A stretch of 64,000 bases of DNA from Topomyia yanbarensis (lineage: Eukaryota > Arthropoda > Insecta > Diptera > Culicidae), in NCBI RefSeq assembly GCF_030247195.1, contig NC_080671.1, forward strand, positions 203,340,897 to 203,404,896, in the 5' to 3' direction. The notes beneath the pieces are model-generated. The model was given only the letters and a program-made list of their open reading frames with translations. It made no database searches and was not told the origin of the DNA. This document shows, piece after piece, positions 31,105 through 48,256 of the stretch (its first letter is position 1; every line of letters begins with the position of its first letter). A program made the position numbers and the translations under genes.

Positions 31105-33710
31105 ATCACCAGATGGAACTTTCTAAATGGAGCCTAACTTTGCAGGGATGATTGCTTTCGACGATAGCATGTTTTTGTTATAGCTCAGCAAAACAAAAAA
31201 AAGTAAAATGCTACAGGCTACCCAAAAAAAAAATTTGTTGTTAAAATTTCCAAAAATAGTTAAAATTTGTTTAATGAAGATTACCACTAAACACAAACAC
31301 TTTCAGCTTCAATTTCCTTTAACAGAAAGCTACGATTATTCAAACAATGTGTGTGTATGAAAGGTGTGAGCGTTGGGAAGAAATACTAGTGCGGATGACA
31401 ACAGACAATCATGTTTTAGTAGTTTTATTTAGATTTTTAAAGAGACCGCCTAGAGGCGGTGTTGGGAACTAGAGGGTTAATTTGATTAAAACCATAACAT
31501 CCACCAGTAAAATCTAACATCCGGACGATTAACATTGCTGTCGTTTGTTTTTTTTTTTTGTGACATTTGACGTACTAATGAAAGTTTAATTTGTCTTCAA
31601 ATGCTGTACATAATCGTACAAATAATAACCTGTCATAATAAAATGAAGAAAAAATTTATTTATGGAGAAAGTCGCAGGGGATCGGTTTTATTCGTAATTC
31701 CCCTAAAATTACTAGTCGTAACTCGGTGAACTTATGGCACTCAGAAGAAGTTCATGTATGTTATATTTCAACCAAGTGACTGTCTGTTGGTACGGTATGG
31801 TTCGAAAACGCGCTACGGAGTAAACAAATGGTTGGTGGTAATTGGCCGGTTCAAGCCCATTCCGCTACCTCACTGTTTTTTTCTGGTTCTTTTTTTTTTT
31901 TTTCTAATTACGATATGATGTTCATATCGCGATGTTATATATGAAAGATGCTTTTTGTTAGATATATTTCAACGACGCGTTTTACTACATCAGATTCAAT
32001 GAAAATTTACAGGTTTCTTTCAAATTGATGTAAAATGACATGCAACTAGCACAGCAACATAAGTGGCCTTAATGTTCAGATGTTATCGTCATAAACAGCC
32101 AGATTTGAAGGGTATTAGTTTTGGCTCTTGATTTTTTTGCTGCCTCTAAGCGGAATCGATAGTATTAATTAATAAGGGGAAGTTCCCGGTTATGGCATAT
32201 CTGTTATTTCTGGTGTGTTGCACGCTTTATTGCATTTTTGACAAAGTTATATTCTAAGCTTTTAGGTTTATGATGGTATTACCAAATACAAATATGTTTT
32301 GTGAATTTGTATTTGGTATTACTATCATTATCGCTGGATGCTCCGTTCAAACATTTTTGGGTTCAATCAAAATGCGCTCTAGGTCCGCAGACTCTGTCTT
32401 TCTGGTATTTAATGACAGATATCGCCAAACTTACTCACCTGCAATATACTGCTCATGATCACATATTTGTCATACATTTGGGATTATTAATTTTTATCTA
32501 AATGATTTGTGATCATGGGCAGTAGAACTTGCTGCAGTTTGGCTGAATTTTCTATTGAATACTCATTAGCTCTGAGATACTTACTATATCTGAAATTTTA
32601 AGCAGAATAATATTTTTTCGAAATTGCTTATGGTAAACGAAATTGTAAACTTTTGGTTGGTTAGTGAACATAAACAGTGTTGAGTTTTAAGATTTGTTAT
32701 TTTTATGCTCTGTATTAATAGCGTCTAAACCATTGGTTTTGCGGTTAGTTCGGAAAATTTTCGTTATTTCCAAACGCGTTTTTTCGATTCCAAACAAATT
32801 CAAATAGAGACTTACTCTATTCAGTAAAGTTGTAGCTAATTCTAATACCAACAAAGGAATTTGTTGAGAACACTTGTAAAGTCATGAAGAGGCTGATCAT
32901 GGTATGTTGATGTCGAGATTCTATGTATGAAAAAATGTTGGGTTAACCAAATCGGTTAAAATATTGTCATGATTTAATCACTGTAGTGTAGTGAGCAGCG
33001 TAATGTTTTGTTTGATTAGAAGCACAAGTTCCAGTTTTCTAGCTCCCACTCCCTCAGACCGCCAAAGCTTTAGGGCTTTATGACAAAATTATGATTTTTT
33101 CAATATTCAAACCGCAAGTCAATATATTAATGTGATGTTATGTAATATATTTTTGCATTTGCGAAATTGTTTATTAATTACTAATACCTTCAAACTGATC
33201 TAATTGACTGACATTGTACTTTGAGGAATCTCATTTTTCGAATTTGCCCAGTATTCTTTTTGTTAACTTCTAATTTTATCAGATTGTCATATCACAATAA
33301 TTAGTCTACAGTATCGAAATAGTAGGCCTAGGTCGTATTTAATATTCCAAATAACAATTGGCTTATTAAATAGAATCAGTCAGTAAAAATGATTTTATGG
33401 AAACATCATTTTGTGAGGCTAAAAAAGTTACCTTTCTCCTAACGTTACTAGAGGCAAACACCTTTTGAGATACTGCGCGCCATTTGTGGAATTCTGCAGA
33501 AACGGTTAGAGATACGATCAAACCGACTAAAAATTCACCCTTTAGGGTAACAAAAAATTAAATTAAAAAAAAAATGTGTTGGTCGTTATTGGGATTCAAT
33601 CGCCCTCACCTTTATAATTTTAGCGCGAACATAGCGTTGCTGTCTCTAATATGTACCGTTCGAACCGTTCTGTCCCGCTCCAACGCCCCGTTACCATACC
33701 ATTAACTTAT
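31105..33710. other. AT-rich stretch without genes
   Basis: No coding motif seen. A B-box-like GGTTCAAGCCC at 31,850 followed by T-runs may be an old tRNA relic. An inverted repeat CTGCTCATGATCACA / TGTGATCATGGGCAG lies at 32,449-32,523, and a second (ACCAAATACAAAT with its complement) at about 32,280-32,325. Confidence 0.35.
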
Positions 33711-33979
33711 AGGGTAATGAGCTTATTTTCACCATGTTTCTATTTGCCATCTTTGTTCAACGCATTGGGCGACAATTGAGGCACTAAATCCGAATTTTCG
33801 TTGCGCTCAAACACTAGCATTTCATTGTTTTCAGGGCATTTGTGTTATTAGATTGATTCTAATCAACGAAGCAAAGCTCTTGATGCCAATTCATACGCAT
33901 TCCATCGATTGTAGGCCGAGTAATTAATGAATTAGTGAGGTACCTTCCTTAATAGGGTGAAAATAGGCAATTTACCCTT
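33711..33979. mobile_element. 269-bp MITE, copy 1
   Basis: It begins AGGGTAATGAGCTTATTTTC and ends in the near-complement of that (GTGAAAATAGGCAATTTACC). The interior words 'aacgcattg', 'ttgcgctcaaacac' and 'cattccatcgattgtaggccgag' recur in reverse order and strand at 50,384-50,704. No coding capacity. Confidence 0.75.
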
Positions 33980-35534
33980 TGTAAAAGTAATGGTAGTGGG
34001 CCTTCTTGTAGATGGATATACTGGATATATTTTTCCTAGAATTCATTTTACATTCAATATGTTGAACACCCAGAATTGGAACTTAAAATCGCAACGAAAG
34101 ACGTTGTAACAATGGGAAAAATTGACAAGTGCTCTAAGCATCAGATGCTCGAGAAAACATGAAAACCGAGTGACTGTCGATCGAGCCAGTAAGAGACAAA
34201 ACTATTCTGTAAGAACAACATTGCTGCATTGCCTTACAAGTTGTAAGTTACAATATTACATCATCACAAAGTGTTAGGAAGTTGATAGAACTGCTGATCA
34301 TCGGCAATTGTCGCGTCTTCGCGTTTGAATATTTAGATACTTCAATGGTTATCAAAGTTGCTAAACTTTCGTATTCTTTAGTTGCTGTTACTATTCAGCT
34401 CTCCCTTGCCGAACACCAGAAATGAATGAATGATAAAATACTTTCATACTTTACTTGATGGGCTATAATTGTATCGATTTCGAAATGTATATATGGTTTA
34501 TTTAGTAACGCTATAGCAGATCAACTTAAAGGACGTGAGTTCAAATCTATGTTTTCTCTCGTTTTTTTATATTGCGATTTTTTTTAAAGCTAAAATAGCT
34601 CAAGCCAGTTTACTGTGCATCTCTCCTTTTTTATGTGTTCATTACAGCAAATTAAGTTTTCAAGTGCCGCCCACGCATCATTGTGCAGTCTATTTTTTCT
34701 TTGGACGGTCTTAATCCTCAAAAAGGCAAGCTAAAATCGTGGCTTCAACAAGCATTGCTCCTAAGACCCGGTGATATTAAGTCTTTTTTGGCTTTCTATC
34801 AGTGAGAGAATTGAAAGCCCGAAAAAGCTCCATCATTTCTGTTCATAATTACAAGTTTATTCAAATTAGAGGATACTTATTGTAACCAGCCGTGCCTCTG
34901 AGACCACTTGCCTTTCTGAGGGTTAAAGAATATTATTAATACATATATTTTAAACATGGTATACAACACATAAATGATATGATAGAACGTTTGACAGATG
35001 AGTAATTATTGTATTCATCATTAAAGTTGTTTTGAAAAAGGGATATTTTGAAATCAGTGTATCAGTGATTATGCAATGAGAGCAGATGCGTGCCTTAAGA
35101 GACATGATCTTCTACAATTAACAAAAAAATCAAAGCTTTTCGAGCGATTTAGTGGAGGGGCTAAGACATGGTCTTTATTAATCACATAATAAAGGTTCAA
35201 GTAAATTTTATTAATACCTCGGCATGCAAAAAATGGATTGCGTTAAAATCGTTATCAATATGATGGCTTCATTCGTCAGTACAGTATTAAAATTCGCACA
35301 AAAACGGGTGTTACACGCAAGCCAATGATTAAATTTTAAAAGCTTTTATAGTATGTTTATAAAAGTGCACGACAAACCTACATGATGGTTGAATCAGTTT
35401 ATTTGTACCCTGCGTGTTTGGCTAGCGTATCATCTACTGCCCCCACAAACATTCAAACTATTCACTATGAACACCATAAAAGCACCTAACAAGAATTCTT
35501 TTTAATCAGTTTGATTTTTCATTGCGCCTGAGCT
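33980..35534. other. AT-rich stretch without genes
   Basis: Nothing firm. A weak B-box-like GAGTTCAAATC near 34,539 followed by a T-run is the only pattern noted. Confidence 0.35.
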
Positions 35535-36555
35535 AGAAAATATACCACAGAAATACGCCATATGCACCTCAGAGAGCTTGGAAGCGCCCTACGAGTTAGG
35601 ATAGACTATCCACTACCATCTCATGAGCTCAAATACTCATACCAACGCCCCAAAGAGATACAGTATATGCGCCCCAGAAAATCTGAAAGCGCCCGGCAAG
35701 TTAGGATAGACTATTCGCATAACGCCCCATGAGCATACTACCTACCCGTTAGCTCAACATACTCATACTACTGACCCATAGAGCCTGAAAACGCCCTGCA
35801 ACTTAGGATAGATTATTACCGCCTCATAATCTTAAATACTCATTTATATGCGCCCCAAAGATACTGAAACCGGTTGAAAGCGCCTTGTAAGTTTGGAAAG
35901 TTTATTGCCCACCTATCTAATTGCAAGACGAGCCATGGGAATATCATACTACCTCTCCAGCGAGTGTGGAAGTGCTCTGCAATATATGGGAAAATCATAC
36001 TAGCGCCCAATACAGTCTCGGAGTGCCGTGCGAACTATGAGAATATCGGACTTGCGCCCTAGGTAGTTTAAGAGAGCCCTGCGACCTATGCGAATATCAA
36101 ACTGGTGCCCGAGAGACTCTGAGAGCGCCCTGCGAGCAATATGAATATCATGCTGGCTTCCCATATAGTCGCTGTGAGCTATGAGAAGCACCCCAGCGAG
36201 TGCGGAAGCGCTCTCCGAGCTATGGGAATATCATACTAGTACTCCAGAGAATCTTACAGCGCCCTACGAACTATGAGAATATTAGACTAGCGCCCTAGCG
36301 AGTTTAAGAGCGCCCTGCGAACTATGTGAAAATGGTAAAAGCACTCGAGAGAATCTAAGAGCACCCTGCAATCCATGAGAATATTAAACTAGCGCCCCAG
36401 AGAATTTGTAAGTGCCCAGTAAACTAAGAGAACATCAGACTAGTAATCTAGAGAGTTTGAATGCGCCCTGCGAGCTATGGGAATATCATACTAGTGTCCC
36501 AGAGAATCGAAGAGCGCCCAGCGAGATATGTGAATATCATACTAGCGCCCCATAG

Positions 36556-37099
36556 AGTCTCGGAGCGCCGTGCGAACTATGAGAATATCGGACTTGCGCC
36601 CTAGGGAGTTAAAGAGAGCCCTGCGACCTATGCGAATATTAAACTGGTGCCCGAGAGACTGAGAGCGCCCTGCGAGCAATGTGAATATCATGCTGGCGCC
36701 TCATAGGGTCATATTAGCACCATAGGGAGCTTTAGAGCACCCTGTGAGCTATGAGAAGCACCACAGCGAGTGCGGAAGCGCTCTCCGAGCTATGGGAATA
36801 TCATACTAACGCTCTAGAAAATCTTAAAGTCTCGGAGCGCCGTGCGAACTATGAGAATATCGGACTTGCGCCCTAGGGAGTTTAAGACAGCCCTGCGACC
36901 TATGCGAATATTAAACTGGTGCCCGAGAGACTGAGAGCGCCCTGCGAGCAATGTGAATATCATGCTGGCGCCTCATAGGGTCATATTAGCACCATAGGGA
37001 GCTTTAGAGCACCCTGTGAGCTATGAGAAGCACCACAGCGAGTGCGGAAGCGCTCTCCGAGCTATGGGAATATCATACTAACGCTCTAGAAAATCTTAA
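36556..37099 (+). repeat. Two near-identical 272-bp higher-order units
   Basis: 'agtctcggagcgccgtgcg' starts at 36,556, 36,828 and 37,100. The two 272-bp intervals match almost base for base, while an older copy starts at 36,014. This shows recent unequal exchange at the level of the higher-order unit and not of the 51-bp monomer. Confidence 0.85.
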
Positions 37100-38596
37100 A
37101 GTCTCGGAGCGCCGTGCGAACTATGAGAATATCGGACTTGCGCCCTAGGGAGTTTAAGACAGCCCTGCGACCTATGCGATGCCCGAGATACTCTGAGAGC
37201 GCCCTGCGAGCAATGTGAATGTCATACTGGCGCCCCATAGAGTCATCATAGCGCCCTGTGAGCTGTGAAAAGCACCCCATCGAGTGCGGAAGCGCTCTCC
37301 GGGCTATGGGAATATTATACTAGCGCTCCAGAGAATCTTAGAGCGCCCTACGAACTATGAGAATATTAGAATAGCGAGTTTGAGAGCGCCCTGCGAATTA
37401 TGTGAATATCGTAAAAGCGCTCGCGAGAATCTAAGAGCGCCCTGCAATCTATGAGAATATTAGACTAGCGCCCCAGAGAATTTGTAAGCGCCCGGCAAAT
37501 TAAGATAACATCAGACTAGTAACATAGAGAGTTTTGTGAATATCATCTTAGCGCCCTGAAGAGCTTGAGAGCGCCCTGTGAGCTATGATACTACGTATCA
37601 CACTGAGGCCCTAGCGAGCATGGAACCACTCTTCGAACTATGGGAATATGATACTGGTACCCCAGAGAATCTGAGAGCACCCTACGAACTATGGGAATGT
37701 CAGATTAGCGCCCTAGCGAGTTTGGGAGCGCCCTGCGAGCTATGGAAATATTATACTGGCGCCAGAGAGAATCTGAGAGCGCCATGCGAGCGCTGAGAAT
37801 ATAAAGCTAATCTAGAGAGTTTGAGAGCGCCCAGCGTGCTATGGGAATGTTATGCTGGCGCTCGAGAGAATCAAAGAGCGCCCTACGAGCTATGTGAATA
37901 TCATACTTGCGCCCTATAGAGTCATACTAGCGCCCTAGATAGCCTGAGAGCGTCTAGCGAGCTATGAGAATATCATTATAACACCCCAGCGTGGAAGCGC
38001 TCTCCAAGTTATGTGGATATCACAATAGCACCCCATAGGGTCTCGGAGCGTACTGCGGGCTATGAGAATATCAGACTAGCGCCAATGTGAGTTTTAAAGT
38101 ACCCGGCGAGCTATGGGAATATCACACTGGCGCCCAGAGAATCTGAGAGCGCCCTGCAAACTATGAGAATATCAGACTACCCTACAGAGTTTGAGAGCAC
38201 CCTGCGAGCTATGGGAATATCATGCTGGCGCTCGAGAGAATCTGAGAGCGCCTCGCGCGCTATGCGAATATCATACTAGCGCCCTATAGTCATACTAGCG
38301 CCCTAGAGAGCTTGAAATCGATTTGCGAGCTATGAGAATATTATACTAGCGCCCTAACGAGCATGGAAGCGCTCTCCGAGCTATGGGAATATCATACGAG
38401 CAGCCCAGAGAGTCTGAAAGCGCCCTACGAACAATGAAAATATCAAACTAGCCCCTAGTGAGTTCGAAAGTGCCCTACGAGCTATGGGAATATCATGTGG
38501 CACTCGTGAGAATCGCTGGCTGCGAGATATGTGAATATCATTCTAGCACCCCATATAGCCATACTAGCGCCCTGCGAGCTATAAGAATACCATACG

Positions 38597-38860
38597 TCGG
38601 CGTCGGCGGTAAAACATGATGATGAGTTATGTTCTACCATAGACCATGCGGTAGACTTGGGTGGAACGCCCAACTCCTACTATGCAGAAGGCAAAAAATT
38701 CTTCACATTTCCTTTCGATCATGCCCATATGAGCCTGCCTAGTTCTAGTTTTCCGTTCTAAGTTTATAACTGATTCGCTCTAGAATACCTATCCGTCTTT
38801 CAATTTCATTGCTTTCGTTTCTCTTAGTCTCAAATTTGCCGAAAATAGCCAACAAAATCG
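38597..38860 (+). repeat. Non-satellite island inside the array, with a short conserved frame
   Basis: Satellite stops at about 38,596 and resumes at about 38,861. The first 80 bases match the reverse complement of positions 1-83. A frame on the plus strand reads SAVKHDDELCSTIDHAVDLG, then GTPNSYYAEGKKFFTF and a stop near 38,760. Differences between the copies are partly synonymous. I do not recognise it. It may be an insertion into the satellite or a piece captured by it. Confidence 0.55.
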
Positions 38861-41190
38861 ATACAGAATACTATACTAGCGCGTCAGCGAGTGTCAAAGC
38901 GCTCTCCGAGCTATGGGAATATCATACTGGCATTTTAGAGAGTCCGAAAGCGCCCAGCGAACAATGATAATATCAGACTAGCGCTCTCAAGAGTTTGAGA
39001 TTACCCTGCGAGCTATGGGAACAAAATGCTTGCGCCAGAGAGAATCTGAGAGCGCCCTGCGAGCAATGGGAATATCATACTAGCGCCCAATAGAGCCATA
39101 CTAACGCCCTAGAGAGTTTGAAATCGGCCTGGAGCTATGAGAATATTAAACTAGCGCCCTAGTAAGTTTTGGAGTGCCATGCGAGCTATGGGAATATCGT
39201 ACTGGCGCCCCAGAGAATCCGAGAGCGCACTGCGAACTGTAGGAATATTAGACTAACGCCCCAAAGAAGCTGTGAGCGCCCTGCGAACTATGAAAATATC
39301 GAACTACCGCCTGAAGAGTTTGGGCGCGCCCTGCGAGCTATTGAAATATCATACTGACGCTCCAGAGAATCTGAGAGCGCCCTGCGAGCTATGGGAATAC
39401 CATACTAGCTCCCCATACAGTTATACTAGCGCCCTAGAGAGCTATGAGAATATCGAACTAGCACCCTAGTGAGTTTGAGAGTGTTTATGCTAGCGCTCCA
39501 GAAAATTCGTGAGCGCCCTGCAAACTAAGAGAATATCGAACTAGCGCCCAAGAGAGTTCGAGAGCGTCCTGCAAGCTATGGGAATATCATGTTGGCGCTC
39601 GAGTGAATCTGAGAGCTCCTCGCGAACTATGTTAATATTTTATTAGCGCCCTATAATCATATTAGCGCCCTAGAAAGCTTGAAATCGATCTGCGAGCTAT
39701 GAGAATATTATACTAGCGCCCCAGCGACCAAGGATGCGCTCTCCGAGTATCATGTAGCGCCCCAGAGAGTCCGAAAGAGAAGAATCTGAGAGCGCCCTGC
39801 GGACGATGAGAGTTTCATAATATCCTAGAGAGTTTGAGAGCGCCCTGCGAGAAATATCATGCTGGTGCTCAAGGGATTCTGAGAGCGCCCTGCGAGCTCT
39901 GTGAATATCATACTAGCGCCCTGAAGAGCTTGAGAGCGCCTTGTGAGCTATGATATTATATATCATACTGGGGCCCTAGCGAGTATGAAAGCATTCTCCG
40001 AGCTATGGGAATATCATACTGGCACCCCAGAGAATCTGAAAGCGCCCTACAAACTGTGGGAATGTCAGATTAGCGCCCTGCGAGCTATGGAAATATCATG
40101 CTGGCGCCAGAGAGAATCTGAGAGCGCCCTGCGAGCGATGAGAATATAAGGCTACCCTAGAGAGTTTGAGAGCGCCCAGCGTGCTATGGGAATGTTATGC
40201 TGGCGCTCTAGAGAACCTGCGAGCTATGTGAATACCATACTTGCGCCCCATAGAGTCATACTAGCGCCCTGGAGAGACTGAGAGCTCCCAGCGAGCTATG
40301 AGAATATCGTAATAGCACCCCAGCGAGTGTGGAAGCGCTCTCCGAGCTATGTGGATATCACAATAGCACCCCATAGGGTCTCGGAGCGCCCTGCGAGCTT
40401 TGAAAATGACAAACTAGTGACCTTGCGAGTCTGAGAGCACCCTGCGAATATCATACTGGCGCCCCATAGAGTCATATTAGCGCCCTGTGAGCTGTGAAAA
40501 GCACCCCAGCGTGTGCGGAAGCGCTCTCCGAGCTATGGTAATATTATACTAGCCCTCCAGAGAATCTTAGAGCGCCCTACGAACTATGAGAATATTAGAC
40601 TAGCTCCCTAGCAAGTTTGAGAGCGCCCTGCGAATTATGTGAATATCGTAAAAGCGCTCGAGAGAATCTAAGAGCGCCCTGCAATCTATGAGAATATTAG
40701 ACTAGCGCCCCAGAGAATTTGTAAGCGCCCGGCAAATTAAGATAACATATTAGAGAGTTTTGTGAATATCATACTAGCACCCTGAAGAGCTTGAGAGCGC
40801 CCTGAGAGCTTTGAAAATGACAAACTAGTGCCCCTGCGAGTCTGAGAGCACCCTGCGAGCTATCGGAATATCATACTAGCGTCCTATGAGTTTTGCAAAT
40901 TTCATATTGGCGCCCCAGAGAGTGTGGAAGCGCCCTGCAAGCGATGGGAACATCAGACTATCGTCCGAGAGAATCCGAGAGCGCCTTGCGTGACTTGTAA
41001 GTATCAAACTAATGTTGAAACGCTCTGCGAGGTGTGGGAATATCATACTAGTGCTTTCAAGTATCTGAGAGTATCCTATGAGCATATCATACCAGTGGCC
41101 CATACAGTCTGGGATCGCCATGTGAGTTATGAAAATATCATACTAGCGCGGCAGGGAGTTTGACAATACCCTACGAGTTTGAATAGATTC

Positions 41191-41830
41191 ACAAAATTCC
41201 AATTAGCTGAGATCATTAAATTTGCCTTTCAGAATGATAAGGCCAACGGAATTTTTTTTTTTTTTGGCTCAAAAAATATTTTTTTTCGGTTCCAGGAGCT
41301 GGTTAGTCGCCGACTAACCGTGACTAACCGCAACTACAGCACTGGATAAAAGTGTGATTCTGCAGCATCGGTTGGTTTAACCGCCTCTGTCAGAAACGGT
41401 TGTTGCATTTGAGCGAATTCGTTGCCAGAATTCTCGCACAAATCGCGTAAAATACTCGCAGAAACTCTTTCAGCATCAATTTCGCTTTGCTCAACTTTTG
41501 CTAACTTTCTGCTTGCCACGCTGACCAGGTTGTGACAACCGAAAACCAGACAACAATCAAATATGATAAAGTACAAGATATTCCACTGTCAAATTCTACG
41601 AACAAACCTTCGTCAACATCATTTTGGTGATTCCAACACCATCTTTCGAGTACTCATTCAACCAGCAGAACGTACTTGTACTAGTTTCTTTCAGCGTGCA
41701 ATTGCGCGAGCATGTCAGATGCTTTTGAAAGTGTGGTTCTTTTCTCACCGTAATGAGAGTGAGAAGAATGGCAAATGGAATGAAACGATCAATCCATTTA
41801 CACTTGATCGCGGCTAAATTCGGGTAGCAC
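41191..41830. other. Spacer after the satellite, nothing firm
   Basis: It contains a T-run near 41,252 and the word 'actaaccg' repeated near 41,314-41,330. Short frames on both strands (41,334-41,832) have no recognised motif. Confidence 0.35.
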
Positions 41831-42053
41831 AAAAGAGATTATAACTACTAGAGGTCGCATGTCGCTGTTAACACTGAAAATTTATCATTTCGCCTTTACA
41901 TATGCTAGGCCCATTAGTTTGACACATATTGCTCTGGGTACACACATGTCAAAGTAATGGGATACAATACGCTAGAGCGAGACCCCATGTTTCGGTCCGT
42001 GAATACATGGAGACAGTAGCGCTTTGCTCCCTCTAGTAGTTATAATCTCTTTT
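41831..42053. mobile_element. 223-bp MITE with 8-bp target duplication
   Basis: The ends are perfect 24-bp inverted repeats (AAAAGAGATTATAACTACTA at the left, its complement at the right). GGTAGCAC flanks both sides (41,823-41,830 and 42,054-42,061). An 8-bp duplication fits hAT-type mobilisation. No coding capacity. Perfect ends and duplication suggest a young insertion. Confidence 0.88.
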
Positions 42054-42780
42054 GGTAGCACCTATGAGGCTTGCGTTTGTGAGAATCGTATTCTAATAAA
42101 CGATATCTCGAATATTATATTCATGTAATGTTGAGTGCAGAAATTACGATTTCCAAATACTACTTTTTTGGCAAATATATTGTACTAATGAAGCAAACTA
42201 TGATTTTTGTTTGGAGAACTGTTTCTATCATTCATAAAATCTTCGAGCATATCGTTAATAGTGAACATTTCTTAAGGAAATTAAGTCCAAAATAGGCCAA
42301 GGCTATTAAAGTGCTACAGTTTTTGGAGGCAGCATATAATAATGAAAATATATCGGCATGTGGATCTTTAAGGAAATCGATCACTTCATTATGTAAAAAA
42401 AATGATGCGCACGCCGGCCGACTGACTTTTTTCCTATGAATCTCTCCAATCTGTATTGGCAGCCGCAGGATGAAAACGAGAACCGAAAAGTACTTTTCAA
42501 ACAGACACTTTCAGTATACTTTTTCCAGTCTTTACCGCTTCAGAAGGATGTGCTCCTTTCTCTTTGATGATTTCGTTTTATCTGCTCTTCTCTTCGCTCT
42601 CATGTTGGTGCGAGCAGAACGATATTCCCAAATGCGCCGATTTTGAAACAATTTTTTGGACGTCTCAGTGGGTTGTTTATAGTGCCAATGAAGCAAAAAA
42701 ACGTAGAGCTTTTTATGCTTTGAGAGTTTTTTAATACCTCTTCGACAGTTTTGATGACTTTGAAAAGCGCCATTTTTGTC
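42054..42780. other. Spacer, nothing recognised
   Basis: AT-rich with no motif. Confidence 0.35.
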
Positions 42781-43980
42781 AATAGTATTTGTAAAAGTAA
42801 AGAAATGGAAAGATTAAAAATGTAGTAATCACAAAAATTAAAAATATCTAAACGGCAATCATCGGATAAAGACAGAAAATAATAGGAAAACTAAATATTA
42901 AAAGAATGTACAAAAGAGATAAAAACAATAAACAATGTAAATTTTCGAAAAATGTTTAATCGAGAAAAACCAAAAAATTGATAAAAGAAAACAGGAAACT
43001 AGAAAAACATATTGCGAAGATTAAAGAAGTCGAATTTTATTGAACAAATGGTGAAAATAATGAAAAATCGATAGGAAAGTAGGAAAAATTTAAGAATCAG
43101 TGAAAATGAAAAGAAAACTACTAAAAAGAATACAAACATTAATGTAAAAAATGCATAAAACTGGAAAACTCGATAAATCAAGAATAATAAAATTTATTTA
43201 TTATTAAAAACAAGACATATTTAAAGCAATAGAAAAAGTAAATAAAACGTTAAGAATGTTAAGAATGCATTAAATTAGAGGAGTATATATAAATGACAAG
43301 AATAAAATAACCATAGTGAAATTTAAAAAAAAATGGACGAGCCGGAAAATTTTGAAAAACTGGAAAATTGGAATGATGAAAAGATGAAAAAGTAAAGAAA
43401 ATTGGAAGTATTGAACAAAAACGGAGCAAACAGACAAAATGGAAAACAAAAAACAGTAGAAAAAAAGCCAACATGGTATACTATAGAAACATAAAAAATG
43501 GAGAAATTAAAACGAATAAAATGGATTAAATTATTTAATGAATCGAAAAAACACTTGAAATGAAATTTGAAATTAGTTCAAACAACGAACTAAATGCAAA
43601 ATGAAGAAAAAGTGCGCATAGTGTCAAAAACGATAAATCATTTTTTTAGGAAAATAAAAAAATCAATGTAAAGTATAGGAAAATGGTCAACAGAAAATGT
43701 ACTTTCAAAATAGATTAAATGGAAACAATGAAGAAATAACAATAACGAATTAAATCTTAAGAAAAAAGTATAAAAAATAAATAAAATTATATTAAATGAA
43801 CAATGGAAAAAAATAAAACCACGAAAAACAGAAAGCCAAAAACTAGAAAATAAGGAAGAAAATAGGAGAAAGGTAAAAAATTAAAAAATAAGACAAATTG
43901 GAATGAATTTGAATAAGTAAAATTGCTTTTGAAATAATCACACTTCAGTTTCTTTCGAGAATCTTTGTGAGGAACATTAA
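42781..43980 (+). repeat. A-rich, T-poor low-complexity block
   Basis: About 1.2 kb in which the plus strand is dominated by short A-rich words such as 'gaaaaact', 'aaaatgg' and 'gaaaaatt', often with 'gaaa' every 10-15 bases. Strand asymmetry is strong. It looks like a decayed simple repeat. Hydrophobic minus-strand frames here are a by-product of the composition. Confidence 0.6.
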
Positions 43981-46796
<2,816 letters not shown>

Positions 46797-46805
46797 ATAT
46801 ATATA

Positions 46806-48256
<1,451 letters not shown>

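Larger units (their letters stand above)
35535..41190 (+). repeat. 51-bp satellite array with higher-order structure
   Basis: About 5.4 kb of tandem monomers, each close to 51 bp and built around GAGCGCCCTGCGAGCTATG followed by 'ggaatatcatactagcgccc'. Monomer types alternate in a recurring order. Types ending 'agagaatctgag', 'agagtttgag', 'gagagaatctgag', a short 21-bp piece 'catagagtcatactagcgccc', 'gagcttgaaatcgatctgcg' and 'agcgagtgtggaagcgctctcc' together make a unit of about 272-276 bp. Divergence among monomers is high at the left edge (35,535-36,000) and near 41,000, as expected for array borders. One unrelated island interrupts it at 38,597-38,860. Frames stay open locally because 51 is a multiple of three. 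I see no evidence that it is translated. Family unknown to me. Confidence 0.9.

Noticed and set aside
35535..41190. CRISPR-like array
   Set aside because: Monomers are contiguous without unique spacers, the genome is eukaryotic by content, and the higher-order pattern is that of a satellite.
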